Positions 13,463 to 25,853 of a DNA stretch of 64,000 nucleotides are shown here, in pieces. A program made the position numbers and the translations under genes. The stretch is taken from NCBI GenBank assembly GCA_028023455.1, contig JAQFVV010000014.1, positions 4,095,336-4,159,335 on the forward strand, read 5' to 3'. Each line of letters begins with the position of its first letter. The first letter of the stretch is position 1. Source of the stretch: Epiperipatus broadwayi. Taxonomy: Eukaryota; Onychophora; Udeonychophora; Euonychophora; Peripatidae. Under the pieces are notes generated by a model. That model saw nothing but the letters and a program-made list of their open reading frames with translations, searched no databases and had not been told where the DNA came from.

Positions 13463-13478
13463 TTAAAAACGATTAAAT

Positions 13479-13731
13479 AAACACAAAAATGTATAAATAA
13501 AGTTTTAATAGAGAAGTTATAAATAAATTATAATAATAAGCTGAACATTTTCGAGGATCCATGCCTCTTAATCATAGCTTTCTTAAAAATATATAATAAA
13601 ATATATGCATATATATATATTTATGGATCCCGGAAAACGTTCAGCTTATTATAATTTATTTATTACTTCTCTATTAAAACTTTACTTATAAGTTTTTGTG
13701 TTTATTTATATATAACGGGAAATAAATTATT
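13479..13731. mobile_element. Fold-back element with perfect 16-bp TSD
   Basis: Arms of about 80 bp (13479-13563 and 13623-13710; core agctgaacattttcgaggat against atcccggaaaacgttcagct) enclose an AT-rich loop. The identical 16-mer ttaaaaacgattaaat borders it at 13463-13478 and 13732-13747. A TSD of this length is typical of target-primed retrotransposition, not of common cut-and-paste MITEs. It has no coding capacity. Confidence 0.75.
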
Positions 13732-14693
13732 TTAAAAACGATTAAATGTAATTTAAGTTATTTTGCAAATACAAACAAAATCAAAATAAAAAATGTATTT
13801 TCATTCTAATTAAATGATTATAATTTTCAAAGTATTCCTTGTGGATTAAATTTAGTATTATTTTGCATTTTGTATAACAATTTTACTAAATATATGGCTT
13901 TAAATAAGAAAATTAACAAAAGCTTCTAAAAAAGTTTATCAGGGATGGCTAACATTTTATAGTCAAAGATCACTTTTTCATCTATGAGTTCACATGAGCC
14001 ATGCCAACCTGTGCATTACTATTAAACTTTTCTATAAAATACAATATGTTATAAATAAATGTTTAGCATTATTTATATATAATAATGCAATATACAAAAA
14101 AACTTTCTACAGTAAATTATTATATTATTTGAATAGGCTTAAATTTAAGTTTAAATATTGCTTACTTTAAAGAGATTTCAGTTTTTATTTTTTTAAATTA
14201 GACTTTTAATATTTAAATTTAAACAGAACAGTTTCCAAATTTGAATCAATCAGACACGACTGATTTTGTTTTTATCAATTTCATTGATAGAAATAATTTT
14301 AATAAAAAAACAAAATTGCCAGAAATTGTTAAGGATGAACAATTATTATAAAGTTAAAGAAAAAATTTAGACTAAATCTTGATTAGTCCTCAAAATAAGA
14401 TAAACGTATAATGTCTATTTTCAGAATAAATGCTAAATTGAATTTTTGTTGAATTTTTTTTTTTTTGTGAGGATTATTAAAAATTATTTTTTGATTATAA
14501 TATTACTTTACAAGTCTAGCCTTTTTAAAAATTTACAATTGGGATTCAATGTGCTAAAATTAATTCAATATATTAAGTTTTTGGCACATGTACTGTGGGC
14601 TGATCGTGAGTGGGTTACATCATACAACAATAAATTATTACAAAAAAAAAAAATGAAATATGCAGAAATATAATCAAGCTTAACATAAATTAC

Positions 14694-14829
14694 CTTTTAC
14701 ATTTTGCTCAATTACATTGTTGATAACAGGATCAATATAATCATCAATGTCTTGAAATAGAAATGGAAAGCCATATTTAATAGACAATTCTAATTGTTTT
14801 AAAAAGTCCGAGTCTGTAAAAGAATAAAT
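14694..14829 (-). CDS. DNAH10: Axonemal dynein heavy chain exon (AAA5 region), DNAH10-like
   Basis: The minus-strand reading gives 45 codons plus one base, including [20 protein letters not shown] and [15 protein letters not shown]. This matches the segment of dynein heavy chains after the AAA4/AAA5 '[11 protein letters not shown]' block, closest to DNAH10 as I recall the family. The acceptor is tttttttag before 14829; a second AG 17 bases further in would put the exon out of phase with the upstream exon. The donor is AAG/gtaatt at 14693-14691. The exon starts in phase 0, matching the end of the exon at 48442-48589, and ends in phase 1. The protein is part of the motor ring of an inner-arm axonemal dynein. 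The next exon downstream was not found within the remaining 14.7 kb. Confidence 0.85.
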
Positions 14830-17800
14830 CTAAAAAAATACAAAAAATACTGCTTAGATTAATCAAATATTTTTTACAAATGCCAAAATAAAAAGAATTA
14901 CTTATTTATTTTTAAAGATGATAAAACAAAATTAGTTAATTCAATTATGCATAAGAGTGCAAATAAATAAATAGCTATTCAACATATTAGAACACAAAAA
15001 ATCAACAACTACTTTGCAACTATACAGTATTTAGTCCAGCAACAGTGACATTATCAAATGATACTGGAGATTAATATCAGTTCTTATATAAATGTAGTAG
15101 CATTTAATATTTAAATTAAAAATGAATGATTCTATTTAGATGCTAATTATAAAGATTACCTAATGATATCTTTATTCTGAGACAAAGTATTGTATAGTGA
15201 TAGGGTGACTGGTTTCCTGTATTCATTGATATAGATGATGAACTATTTCTGTATTTTCAAGCTTGTTTGTAGTTTGATTAACCAACTGTGTTACCTATAT
15301 TTAAGCATGTTTTGGCATATATTTAGAACATATATCTGAAAGGGTATTTAATAATTATTAAAGATGATGATTAAAATAATGGATAGATAAAAGGGGAGAG
15401 ATAGGAGCTGGACAAAAAACTGGAAAAGCCATTGTTGTTACCTTTAATGACTGCATGCATGCCAATTCCTCAGTAACAGAAAAGTTTTCATCAACACCTT
15501 TTATAAATAATATGAGATGAGCAGTATCAATATGTTTTTAAAAACATATTTGTTGCACCATTATTTAGTATTTCTATTTGCATTAAACATCATGATATAT
15601 TATAATGTTAAAGATCAAATTATTATATCACAGTTTCTGTTTTGAATGCTTTTTTCTTAATTTTTAATCTGAAATTGCAGTGTATCTCAAGAATATAAAC
15701 GAAAAGATATTAATTTAATATTTTTATAAATTACAATTTTATAACAAAAATTTTAAAACTATTAAATTATATATTTACAACTTTTGAAATGTCTGAATAA
15801 AATAAAAAGTTATATACACAAATAAATGTCCTCTACTCCCTACAAATTTTTATTAGTTCTTCACTGGTCTGGTAGTAGATGCATAATGGAGTTGGAGATA
15901 AGAAATGTGTTGATAAAAAATTTTAAAAAATTGAAAGTACATTTTTATATTTACAATACACACACATACATATATTTGTTTTAATTTATGTCTATATTAT
16001 ATTTTAATTTTACATTACAAAAATTCTATTTTAATAAACATTAATATATAAAATTAAAATCGGAATTTTGAAATGTAGAATGTGAATATAACCTAGCTAT
16101 TTAAATTACTTATGTATGTATGTGTGCACATACATACATACATATATTAGATGTAAATAGATAATTTATATTTTAGAGATATAAATAACTAAAAACTATG
16201 ATATTTTTTATTTTGTAATATTATAATAAATTTATTTACGATCGGTGTTTCCCAACTATTTACTTTATATTCCCTATTTCTCCATATTAGCAAAATGTTG
16301 TGATTAATATGATTGCATTTATTTCAAATTTGTAAACAGCTCAATAATGGGATTAAAATGCAGTGAAATAATTAGGCGAACAGGCAGAGTATATATATTT
16401 ACATTCAAAGTTACAAAAGATACAATGAATAATAAAAAAATCATAGATTATATAAATTACATTATATTAATTAAATGACATATTTATCTTTTTTCTTTTC
16501 TTTTTTCTTACTCTAAATATTCTGGTTCACATCTCTGGGCGAGGCGTGTTCTAAGTTAAGATCATGGTATAAGTTAATTAATTTACCCTAAATATTGCTT
16601 TATTTATGTGAAATGTTTTACAGGTTTAAAAGAGTTTAAAATTTATTTTTAAATCTATAAATTATAATTTATACATTAAAACAAAAGTTAAAGTATAATA
16701 ATTTAATAAGGGTCTAGAAAAATCAAGAAAAATAACATTTAGTGTTTAATCTTATATGACTTTAGAATTATAATAATAAAACTGCAATCTCATAATTGAC
16801 AATATTTTTATTTCTTATAGTCAAATATCAAATGAAAGAATATTTTGATAAATAAAACATTATTATCAGAATTGGTACGATAAAGAAATGTTAGTTTCAT
16901 ATAAATATTAAGACAAGATTGTTAATTAGATTATAACAATGGGGTTGATAGCAGAAACAATTTTAAGGGATAGGATACCTTACAAAGAAAATTACTGCCA
17001 TTAATCTGAAATTCCTGGTTTCACTACTTTTTGAATTTGTGAATTTTTAAAATTTCAACATTAAACCCCCCCCCCCTTCCATCATTATAGTACTGCACGT
17101 TACTGAAAACATAAATAAACATTGATTTAGCTATCTTTAGATCAGATATATTGAAATATTTTAATTTTCTGTATAAATTTTAAATATTATGAATAATAGA
17201 ATACTTTAAAATATAGAATTTTTTAATATAGCAGTAATGAAAGCAATAAATCAAAATAATATTTTGTAATTTGTCCAGACAAAAGAAGTTTTTGAAAAAG
17301 TGATATTTGGATTAATAAAAGACTACCTGTTATAAGTTTGAAAAAATGAAAAATAGAAACTTTTTCAAAATACATTACATTTGTTTCATATGTAGACATA
17401 GTTGGCTTATTATATGAATTTTTAAAGATATATGACAAAACATCTCTCATATTAAAAAGAATACATATCAAAATTCAAGACTGTTGTAGGATGAGCAAAA
17501 CTTAAGATATTTGAATGACCTTGTCATCAACCTTATTGACAAAGATTTAAATTTGCTTCTTATTTTAGGTAATACATCACACTTGTTGATATCAAATAAA
17601 CAAAAAATGTAATAAGATGTCAACAATTATCATAAAAATAGTACAGTCATTTACACACCATCTAAATAAAAACTGACATAAGCATATTTTAATTTATGAT
17701 CTTCTGTGTGACAATTCTTATTTAACAGAAGTTAATGTCAAATTTTAAAGTGTAAAATATCTTTTTTTTTGGGATAGAAAAACATCTTGTTATACTTAGC

Positions 17801-18477
17801 AATGAGTTAGAGTTTCATCTATCCATTTATGATTATTGAATTCATATTTGATGATGATATGATTGATTAAATTGTTTTAATAAGTGAAGTATAGAATAAA
17901 ATAATCTAAAATATTTAGCTCTTTTATGGGTTTTAACTCTACTGTCAGATTCTATTTTGTTGTTTATTATGCTGTATGTGTACATGCTTCATATATGGAA
18001 TATTGATATTTAGAATAAGATTGTAAATTAATAATCAAATTGGTTTGTTGCTAAGTTGTTTATAAGAACTTTAAACACAGAAATACCAGATCCAATTTAC
18101 AAATCTTGAACTTCTAGTCTATTATTGCACCAAATAATGAATATTATTATCATAAATAGTTAATATTTTAATACCACTTTTTATACTTTGAATGTCAATA
18201 ATTTTTTGCAACAATACAAACAAGTTATGAAATAGCTTATTTCATATTATAATTAGATTTTAATTAGCTTTATAACTTATGTATTTTTGTTTTTCAAGTT
18301 AACTTGCTTATTTTAAAGTGATAATAGAGTCTCAGATTCAAAGTGTTAAAAACTGCTGGATTACTTGCCAGTTGAATTAAATAAATACATTTTCTATTTT
18401 CTGGTTCAGTCAGTACTTTATGAATTAACATTATAACTTTAAATTTATAATTGAATGTAAGTATTTAAATAAAATAT
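14830..18477. other. Dynein intron, no feature recognised apart from short simple repeats
   Basis: AT-rich sequence with a C10 run near 17065 and short (ATGT)n/(ACAT)n palindromes near 16111-16147. Open frames such as 17223-17471 (minus) carry no motif. Confidence 0.5.
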
Positions 18478-18700
18478 AAATCATATCACAGAACACCCTC
18501 ATTCCAAATATTACTCAGAACTATTTTAAAGGCATATTTATAATAAATCATTTTAATAAACTTTCAAATACAATTTTACTTTTCATTTATTAATGCTCAT
18601 TCATTCAGTCTGACAGAAGGAGAATTCCTCTTTCATCTGCCCTCCATATTTATATATTGCAAATAAATTAACATTGATATTAAAAAAGGCTGAAACTTAT
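18478..18700 (+). repeat. Partial copy of the fold-back repeat at 18822
   Basis: It shares atatcacagaaca, ttactcagaactatttt, attttaataaact and attcattcagtctgacaga-like blocks with 18835-18985, in the same orientation. It is a diverged single arm. Confidence 0.7.
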
Positions 18701-18821
18701 TATCAGAGGCAATCTTAGTTTACAAATTAATCAAGCCAGCTTAATGTTTTATATATTATTTTAAATATTACTAATCTCAACAGCATATAAATAACTTTTA
18801 TTATTGCTTGCATATATATTG

Positions 18822-19413
18822 TTTAGGATTATAATCATATCACAGAACATTCTTGTTCCAAATTATGTTACTCAGAACTATTTTGCAAGTAGACTCATAA
18901 CAAGACATTTTAATAAACTTGCAAATACAATTTTAGTTTTCATTTATCAATACCCATTCATTAAGTCTAACAAAATGAGAATTCCTTTTTCATCTGACTT
19001 ACAACATATATATATATATATATATAAGTCAACAATGACTTACAACATATATATATATATATATATAAGTCAACAATGATATCCAAAAACGCTGAAAGTT
19101 ATTTTTTTAGTGGCAGATATAAAGTTGATTTATTTATAATATATACAGTTGGAAATTAGATGAAAAAAGGAATTCTTCTTTTGTCAGACTGATTGAATGG
19201 CCATTGATAAATGAAAAGTAAAATTGTATTTTCAAGTTTATTAAAATGACTCATTATAAGTCTGCTTGCAAAATAGTTTTGATCACTCAAAATTTGAACT
19301 ATCCAAGTTAATATGAAAAGGTAAATATAATACAATAAGACTCAAGGGCACTGAACTAGCTTTTGTACCATATTTGAAATGAGAGTTTTCTGTGATATGA
19401 TTATAATCCTAAA
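18822..19413. mobile_element. Fold-back repeat of about 590 bp
   Basis: The left arm starts tttaggattataatcatatc at 18822; the right arm ends with its reverse complement at 19413. Arms of roughly 180-250 bp share further blocks (tgcaagtagactcat against the complement of tgcttgcaaaata). The centre holds a duplicated 38-39 bp unit with an embedded (AT)n (19001-19079). No open frame or clear TSD was seen. It may be a MITE-like or PLE-derived palindrome. Confidence 0.65.
19001..19079. repeat. Tandem duplication containing (AT)n
   Basis: The unit gacttacaac + (AT)n + aagtcaacaat occurs twice in a row, with AT runs of about 22 bases. A comparable doubled unit with an AT core lies at 21629-21721. 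Confidence 0.85.
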
Positions 19414-20599
19414 TGTTACATATTCAAGGAGTAGCAAATGAACATGTTTATCTCAAAGTTAAATTCAAATGGATTTAATATTTAGAGAGAAATTCCATTT
19501 ATCATTTTTCAATGATCAGTATCTTGATAGTAAAAATGAACTTTAAACCATTAGAACCTAAAACAAATGCAAATGATTAGTTGACAAAAACTTATAGAGA
19601 TGTTTTTAAATATTTAGAAAGCTTATAAAGTAATTATGAAATTTGTATAAAAACTGAAATAAATATTTTAATAAATATCAAAATCATTTTCATCTATCTT
19701 AGGAATATATTCATCCCAGATTGATTTTAATTTGTCAATTTTTTCACTGATGTCAATGGCATCTGTTTATTTTTTCAAACAAAAATTTCATTTTCTATCT
19801 CTTCTTGTTTCTCCTAATATACACATCCCTATACTTTGTTAAGTGATGTGAAATCTCTGTATTTCTTTTTTTTGTGTGTGTCCTAAGTTTTACATCCATA
19901 AATAAGAAATGGTAAAAAAAATAAAATAGTAAACATATACTATGTTGGAAAGATTATAATTTATTAGAAAAATGTACAGTTTAGCACTGCTTTCAAGCAG
20001 GTCATTCATATTCATAGAACTAATATAAGTTATGTAAATAGAATTTATAAAGTAAATAATTTAAATATACCATTTACATGATAATACAATGAATGAGTTT
20101 TTCTTGTTAATTGCATTGATGTTATTTGCAATAAACCACTATATTTTCTTTTTCAATCATTGCACTCAGCGCAAATGACTTTTAAAATTAAGTGGATTGA
20201 AATTGTGACCTGACTCGATTTTATATTCTAAAAATATAGACTTAATATTGGGATCTGTTTGATTATGTTTGTATATATATATTTGTGTTGACTAATCTTG
20301 TAGTGCAGTTGACATGAGATTTTCCAAAGTAAATTGCATTTTGTGTTGGTTCATTGCATTTTGAGAGGTTGGTCTGAAAATAATTTATTTTTGGTGTTAT
20401 TCAACATTTGATTAAGATTAGTAGGGGTTCTAAAACTAATACTAAATTCATATAAACAGATTATTTTCATCTTTTTAGATAGATAGGGTAGAAAAACAAG
20501 GCTGATCCATGCATTAATATTGCTAATAATGTTCCTCATATTTAAAAATAAAGAGTTTTATTTAATATATTAATACTATACCCTGAATTGATCAAGTCT

Positions 20600-21404
20600 T
20601 TTATATAGTTTTCAATGTTGCCTTTTCTGTCTGCTTCAAATTTGGATAATTTATAATTTCTATACAAAAATATTTGAAGCCAATGTATGTGAATTTGAGA
20701 TATATGAATGCGGGTGAATTACACCATGGATGGTGTACACACTTTTTATAATTTATTTGTGCATTTAAATGTTGGAAATACACATCTACCATTTGATGCA
20801 TCTTCATTTTATATAGTCCAAACTAAAAAAGATAATTGACTTAATTCATCCCATATATCAATAATTGTTTTTTCTTCAGCATAAATAAAAACATCGTCTA
20901 AAGATGATATTGCTGTAGTGAACTTTTTGGAATGACTTCTAATTCATATTGGTTTAATACTTTACTACAAATTATTCCACTTAATGATAATCCCATAGGC
21001 CAGCCATGCTCTATTGTATAAAATCCTCCATTGAAAAAATGTAATATCCCCATCCACCCATTTAAGAACATAAACAAAATTTATTTTGTGCTTATTAAAA
21101 TTTAAATTAATTACAATGTCATGAATTATACTAATAGATAGCAGATGTGATACTGAACTATAAAGTTCCATTACATCTAATGAGGCAAGTTTATTTTTAG
21201 GGTTATATATTTGGAATTTAAAATTTTCATGCATTCAAATAAAAATTTTATAGCAAATTTTCTGAAATCAATTTGATTAATTGACCACTGCATTTTTACA
21301 TTTGCAAAAGTTTTTGGGGGAATAGCAGCTGTTAGATAAATCCTTTTATACTCAAATTTATTAATTGCTTTATTTTGATGATGTCTTAATATTGAAATAA
21401 TCAA
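20600..21404 (-). pseudogene. PLE B reverse transcriptase fragment
   Basis: The minus-strand frames give TAAIPPKTFANVKMQW, then KLASLDVMELYSSVSHLLS, where PLE RTs have S-x-D-V-x-x-L(Y)-x-S/N-I/V, then FFQWRILYNRAWLAYG, the position of the YxQxxGxxMG motif. The catalytic SLDDVFIYAEE is near 20905, followed by FQHLNAQINYK-like sequence. At least three frameshifts are present. Confidence 0.8.
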
Positions 21405-21506
21405 TTGATCTTTTTTCTTTTTAAATTATATTCTTCACAATTAACTTGTTCATAAAATTTATTTTCATAAAATATTAGTTTTAGAATCTTTCTTAATCTT
21501 AATCAA

Positions 21507-21848
21507 ATGTTGAATAATAAATTATCTATAGACCAAACTCTTGAAATAGTTTATAAAATTAAATGCAATGAACCAACATGTAATATAATTTACTATGGTG
21601 AGTCTTGTACCAACAGTGCTATAGGATTAGCACAAACAAATATATATATATATATATATATAAAACAGACTCCAATAAACAAATATATATATATATATAT
21701 ATATAAAACAGACTCCAATATTAAGTCCATATTTTTAAAACATAAAATTGAGTCTCATCACAATTTTGATCCACTTAATATTAAAGTCATTTGTGCTGAG
21801 CCAATGATCAAAAAGAAAACATATAGAGGCACAGTTTATTGCAAATAA
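21507..21848 (+). pseudogene. PLE B GIY-YIG endonuclease domain (right arm)
   Basis: A 113-codon open frame with VYKIKCNEPTCNIIYYGES, the start of a GIY-YIG domain of Penelope-like elements, and later FLKHKIESHHNFDPLN, where the family has a conserved H-x-x-x-H region. A duplicated unit with (AT)n interrupts it at 21629-21721. The counterpart in the left arm is near 20160-20345 on the minus strand (CNEPTQNAIYFGKSHVN). The domain would cut target DNA in an active element. Confidence 0.75.
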
Positions 21849-22045
21849 CATTAACGCAAAAAGCAAAGATGACTCATGCATTGCATTACCATGTAAATGA
21901 TATATTTAAATTATTTAACTTATAAATTCTATTTATATAAACTTATATTAGTTCCATGAATATGACTGACCTGGTCAAAAGCAGTTCTGAGCTGTAAATT
22001 TTCTAATAAATTATAATCTTTCCAGCATAGTGTACCACCGCTATT

Positions 22046-23879
22046 TATTTTTATATTCAAATTAAGAAACAAGGTAATCTAATTGAATTATAAGAAATGG
22101 TAAAATCTATTTAAAATCTTATTTTTTAAATACAGATATTTTTTAGACTACTGAAATTAAAATTAAAAAGAAAATGCTTTAAAAATGTTTTAAATGAATA
22201 TAATTTTATATGAAGAAAAAATAGAATCAGTAAAAAAATGAAGTAATTGAAAATTAAAAAGTTGAAATATTAAAAAAGCTTAAAATGAGAATAATATATA
22301 TATATGTAATTGTAATTATTTAATTAAGAAATAAAATATAAAAAGGAAATACTTGAAAATATAAGAATTTTGAGATTTTTTTTTTTGTATGGTGACTAAT
22401 GCTTATAACATGCATATATATATATATATTAATGGAACGGTAGGTTCTGATTTAATGAGCTAATGAAGGAGGTTCTTCTCAAAACACATATTTTGCAGAA
22501 CTATTAGTCAGTATTTTATATGGTATAATGATTAAACAATGAATGTTCCAAACACTTTGAGTGAAGCTTAGACTTCTTTGCATTTTCGTGTAAAGATAAA
22601 GGTAAATGATAAGAATAAATATATATTATATCCCATTAGTAATATTTTTATTAATATTAACTTTATCATCATCCTCTTCAATGTGATAAAGAATGAAGAG
22701 TTCTGTTTAAGTTTAAATCAGTTTCTCTGACACATAGCTTCTTTTCTCCTTTTCTCATCAATCCATCTCATATGTTGCTTCTTTTTAAGTATCTTAAAAT
22801 CTTTTGGGATCCAACTTAAAACTTCAGATGACTACTACTGATATTTTTTTATCATAATGTCTAGTTCAACTTTATTGCAATTATTTAATTCTTTTTTTGA
22901 TATTAGCAATAAATGTTTGTTTTTTCACATGTGCATTTTGAATGAAGTATCATCAGTAAATGACATTAATCTGATTATCCTATATTATCATAAGATTTAA
23001 TATATTTTTCAACTAAAAATAACTAGATGTCAATTTAACAATGAGATAATAAAACAAATGGTATAAATATAAATTATATAAGGCAATAATTTATAAATAC
23101 TGAATTTCTAACACACCTGTCACAATTTAACATGCTTTGTGTGATTTAAGCAGTTATAGAGTAAACGATTATTTGCAGTTATGAAAATAAAAACAAAATC
23201 TGTTTGGTCAACTAAAATAGAATTATTATGATCAATGTATCATTTATTGTCAAAGTATCTTATGATTTCCTGATTAGACCACATAATTATATATTTAAAA
23301 TAATTATTGCAATGTTAGAATTAATTTTTTAAATATGAAAGCTGAAGAATTTAAAGATAATGCGACATCTTGTGTGAAAAATGAGAAACCTCTGGTTTGC
23401 AATAAATACTAATGGTTTTTGCATTTGCATGTATGTACTCATGTAACTTTTTAAAACTTTTATATTTCTATTCAATAAATGGAAACTTGTTTTCTTTAAA
23501 AAAAGTCTCATTCACACTGTAAAAAATTAGAAAGAAAATGCTGAAATAGAAGCCAATACTAGATGTAGGCTGTTATTATATTTCATTAAAAATGTCATAA
23601 AAATAATATTTTGATAACTAAATTAACTTCAAATTTAAAATGAAATTGTTTTTATATGTCACTTGAAATTCATAAAAATATAAATATTTTTATATTCCCT
23701 TTTAGCAGTAAATTTATAAGAATACTTATAATAGTATAAACAATTTAGTTATTTTGTTATTATTATTATACATTTTAAATATATAGATATTACTATATTT
23801 ATTCAAAAATTGTTTCACAAATATTAGAACATTACTCAAATATTGTCCTGAATTTGTAAAAGGCACATGGAAAAACCCA
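22046..23879. other. Dynein intron, nothing recognised
   Basis: AT-rich with short chance frames. A short AT run with flanking sequence occurs near 22414-22430. No motif was recognised. Confidence 0.5.
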
Positions 23880-25740
23880 CACCTAGAAATAATAGCAATC
23901 ATGGAATCCAAATTACAAAAATGTGCCACATAGAGAAAACATTGTCAGGCAAATAGCCCAGGCTTTATGCTACAGTCCAGATAAAGCCATACATAAAATA
24001 TGGTCTAAAAGCATAAATGAATGCAAACCTTACAAAATAATATTGTATGCCTAAAATACGATAATGGCAACTGCTTTGTGATGATAAAACTTAATGAATT
24101 ATTTATAAAAGACCAAACTTCAAATTCAAAGACTAAACTTTGAATATGTTGAAACATATAGTACTAAGGCCATGAAGAACAAATTTATAATGGTCATATT
24201 ATGAAAATACAGTAACAAGGCATAACAGAGGTTAATATTTAAAAATGTACCCATCAGCCACAATTCTACCTTGATCATTTTCAAACATCAAATTACTGTT
24301 GAAAATCCTCCTCTCTGCTTAATGATAGATGTCAATGGTGCATTATGCCACAAAAACTATAGCTGAGTGGTTAACTGCTTATCTAGGATTTATAAAATTT
24401 ACCATAAAATCCTCTTTAGACTTGGCTCAATTTATCAATACAATGCAGATAAAATAAAAGTATACATTGGCATCAATAGAGATTACTGAATTACACACAT
24501 CACTATCACATAGGCAATCAATCAAGATTATACAAATGGGGCTAAAAAAATCCAAAATCCAATGCACTAACTTCATAATAGACACTCTGAACTGGGTCAA
24601 TAGTAATATTACTGCTCATATTAACCACAAATTTTACATTATGAAAAAAGCATGGCCCATGGAACTGGCTATAAAGCAGCATTACATGTAGTCTAAGACT
24701 GGCCAATACCGACATCATTCCTAAATTTGTAGAACAAAAACTCCAATATGGTATGTAGATGATGTGATCATATGCATGCCTGCTGAATGCATTATAAAAC
24801 TACATGAAAGATTAGAACAAAAGCACCACCCTTAAATGGACAATTGAACAAGAAAACCTCTCCAGAGTTTTCAAATTTCTAGATTTATACATCCAATAAA
24901 ATAAAAACCAACTGGATTTCAAAATAATTATAAAGCCACTCAAAATTCGAGACAAAATATCCTCACAGTCTGTCATCCCTATGGCACCCAAAGTCACTGG
25001 AATAAAAGGTTTTTTGAAAAGAAACCTCAGAATTTTCAAATATAAAACTGGCCAAAAAACAAACATACAGATCTATATAAACAACTTATGTAAAATAGGC
25101 TGTATTAGAAATTACTAAAAATGATCAAAATTTAAAAAATAATCCAAAACAATCAATGCAATATCTCAAGTAGATAGCAAACTATGGATAAGCATACTAT
25201 ATGTTCAAAATTTTTTTGTTTCTACTACATATAAATCTTGAACCCCCCCCACACCTAACCTGAATCAATTGTTAAATACTACCAAAAATAAAATACTACC
25301 CCCCAATCAAACACTCAAATCATACATAAAATTGAGTGTAGTAATACTACTTGCAAACTTTATGTTATGGTTAATCTAGGACAATCGTTGCCACTAGAGT
25401 CTCCCAACATAAATATTTATATAAACAAGTTAAAAATAACTTGGAATATAAATGTTTTTGGGAACATTTGCCCACAGCTTTGATCCAATAAATATTAAAA
25501 TTCTTTGCATGGAGTGAGATATCAAAAAACAAAAAGTAAATGAGGTGAAGTTTATTGCAAATAGCAACCATGCAAAATTGCATCCAACACTCAAACAAAT
25601 GAAATACCTAAATAACTAATTTAAATAGTTAGCAGTTTTTTATAAATATGACAATATATCTACCACATATGAGTGCTATGAATAAGGATTCTCTAGCAGA
25701 AAGTGCCATCAGCTATTGTTAGTAAAATAAAGTTACTAAT
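23880..25740 (+). mobile_element. Penelope-like element C, degenerate
   Basis: On the plus strand, in order: an N-terminal block with NGNCFVMIKLNE near 24065, RT blocks (SIEITELHTSLSHRQS near 24470; FYIMKKAWPMELA near 24630; catalytic WYVDDVIICMPAE near 24755), then a GIY-YIG remnant (KIECSNTTCKLYVM near 25330), and a 3' end near 25740. It is more complete at the 5' side than copies A and B, but full of stops. No inverted duplicate of the 3' end was found at its left border. A SINE follows immediately. Confidence 0.75.
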
Positions 25741-25744
25741 AATT

Positions 25745-25853
25745 GTCACGCATTGGTGGCCTAGTGGTTAGCATAGCTGCCTTCCAAACAGCTGGCCCGG
25801 GTTCGCTTCCCACTTCCCGATCAATGCTTTGACATATAAAAAAAAAAAAAAAA
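25745..25853 (+). mobile_element. tRNA-Gly(TCC)-derived SINE, copy 1
   Basis: The head reads gcattggtggcctagtggtt, with an A box and an anticodon loop cttccaa as in tRNA-Gly(TCC); the B box is gggttcgcttcc, and the tail is atcaatgctttgac followed by about 16 A. Compared with a real tRNA-Gly, extra bases lie between the T arm and the acceptor strand. Four related copies with tails and TSDs argue for a SINE rather than a tRNA gene. The copy sits directly behind PLE C; no TSD was identified. Confidence 0.8.

Larger units (their letters stand above)
19925..22045 (-). mobile_element. Penelope-like element B with inverted duplicated 3' end
   Basis: The architecture is the same as PLE A. An RT fragment lies on the minus strand (about 21486 down to 20600). 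A GIY-YIG/3' end continues from it on the minus strand (about 20420 down to 19925), and a second GIY-YIG/3' end lies on the plus strand (21487-22045). The outer arms match as inverted repeats, including acttataaattctatttat and aataaattataatctttcca. The sequence differs from PLE A, so this is a separate PLE family or an older copy. Stops and frameshifts are frequent. Confidence 0.8.

Noticed and set aside
14446-14673. 75-codon plus-strand frame next to the dynein exon
   Set aside because: Low-complexity, opposite strand to the gene, contains long T and A runs; no support.
14694-14812. Inner AG (ttcttttacag) as acceptor of the third dynein exon
   Set aside because: It gives a phase that does not fit the upstream exon; the AG at 14830-14831 restores phase 0 and adds residues that match the family.
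25745-25853. Functional tRNA-Gly(TCC) gene
   Set aside because: Extra bases between T arm and acceptor strand, an A tail and three sister copies with TSDs identify a SINE.
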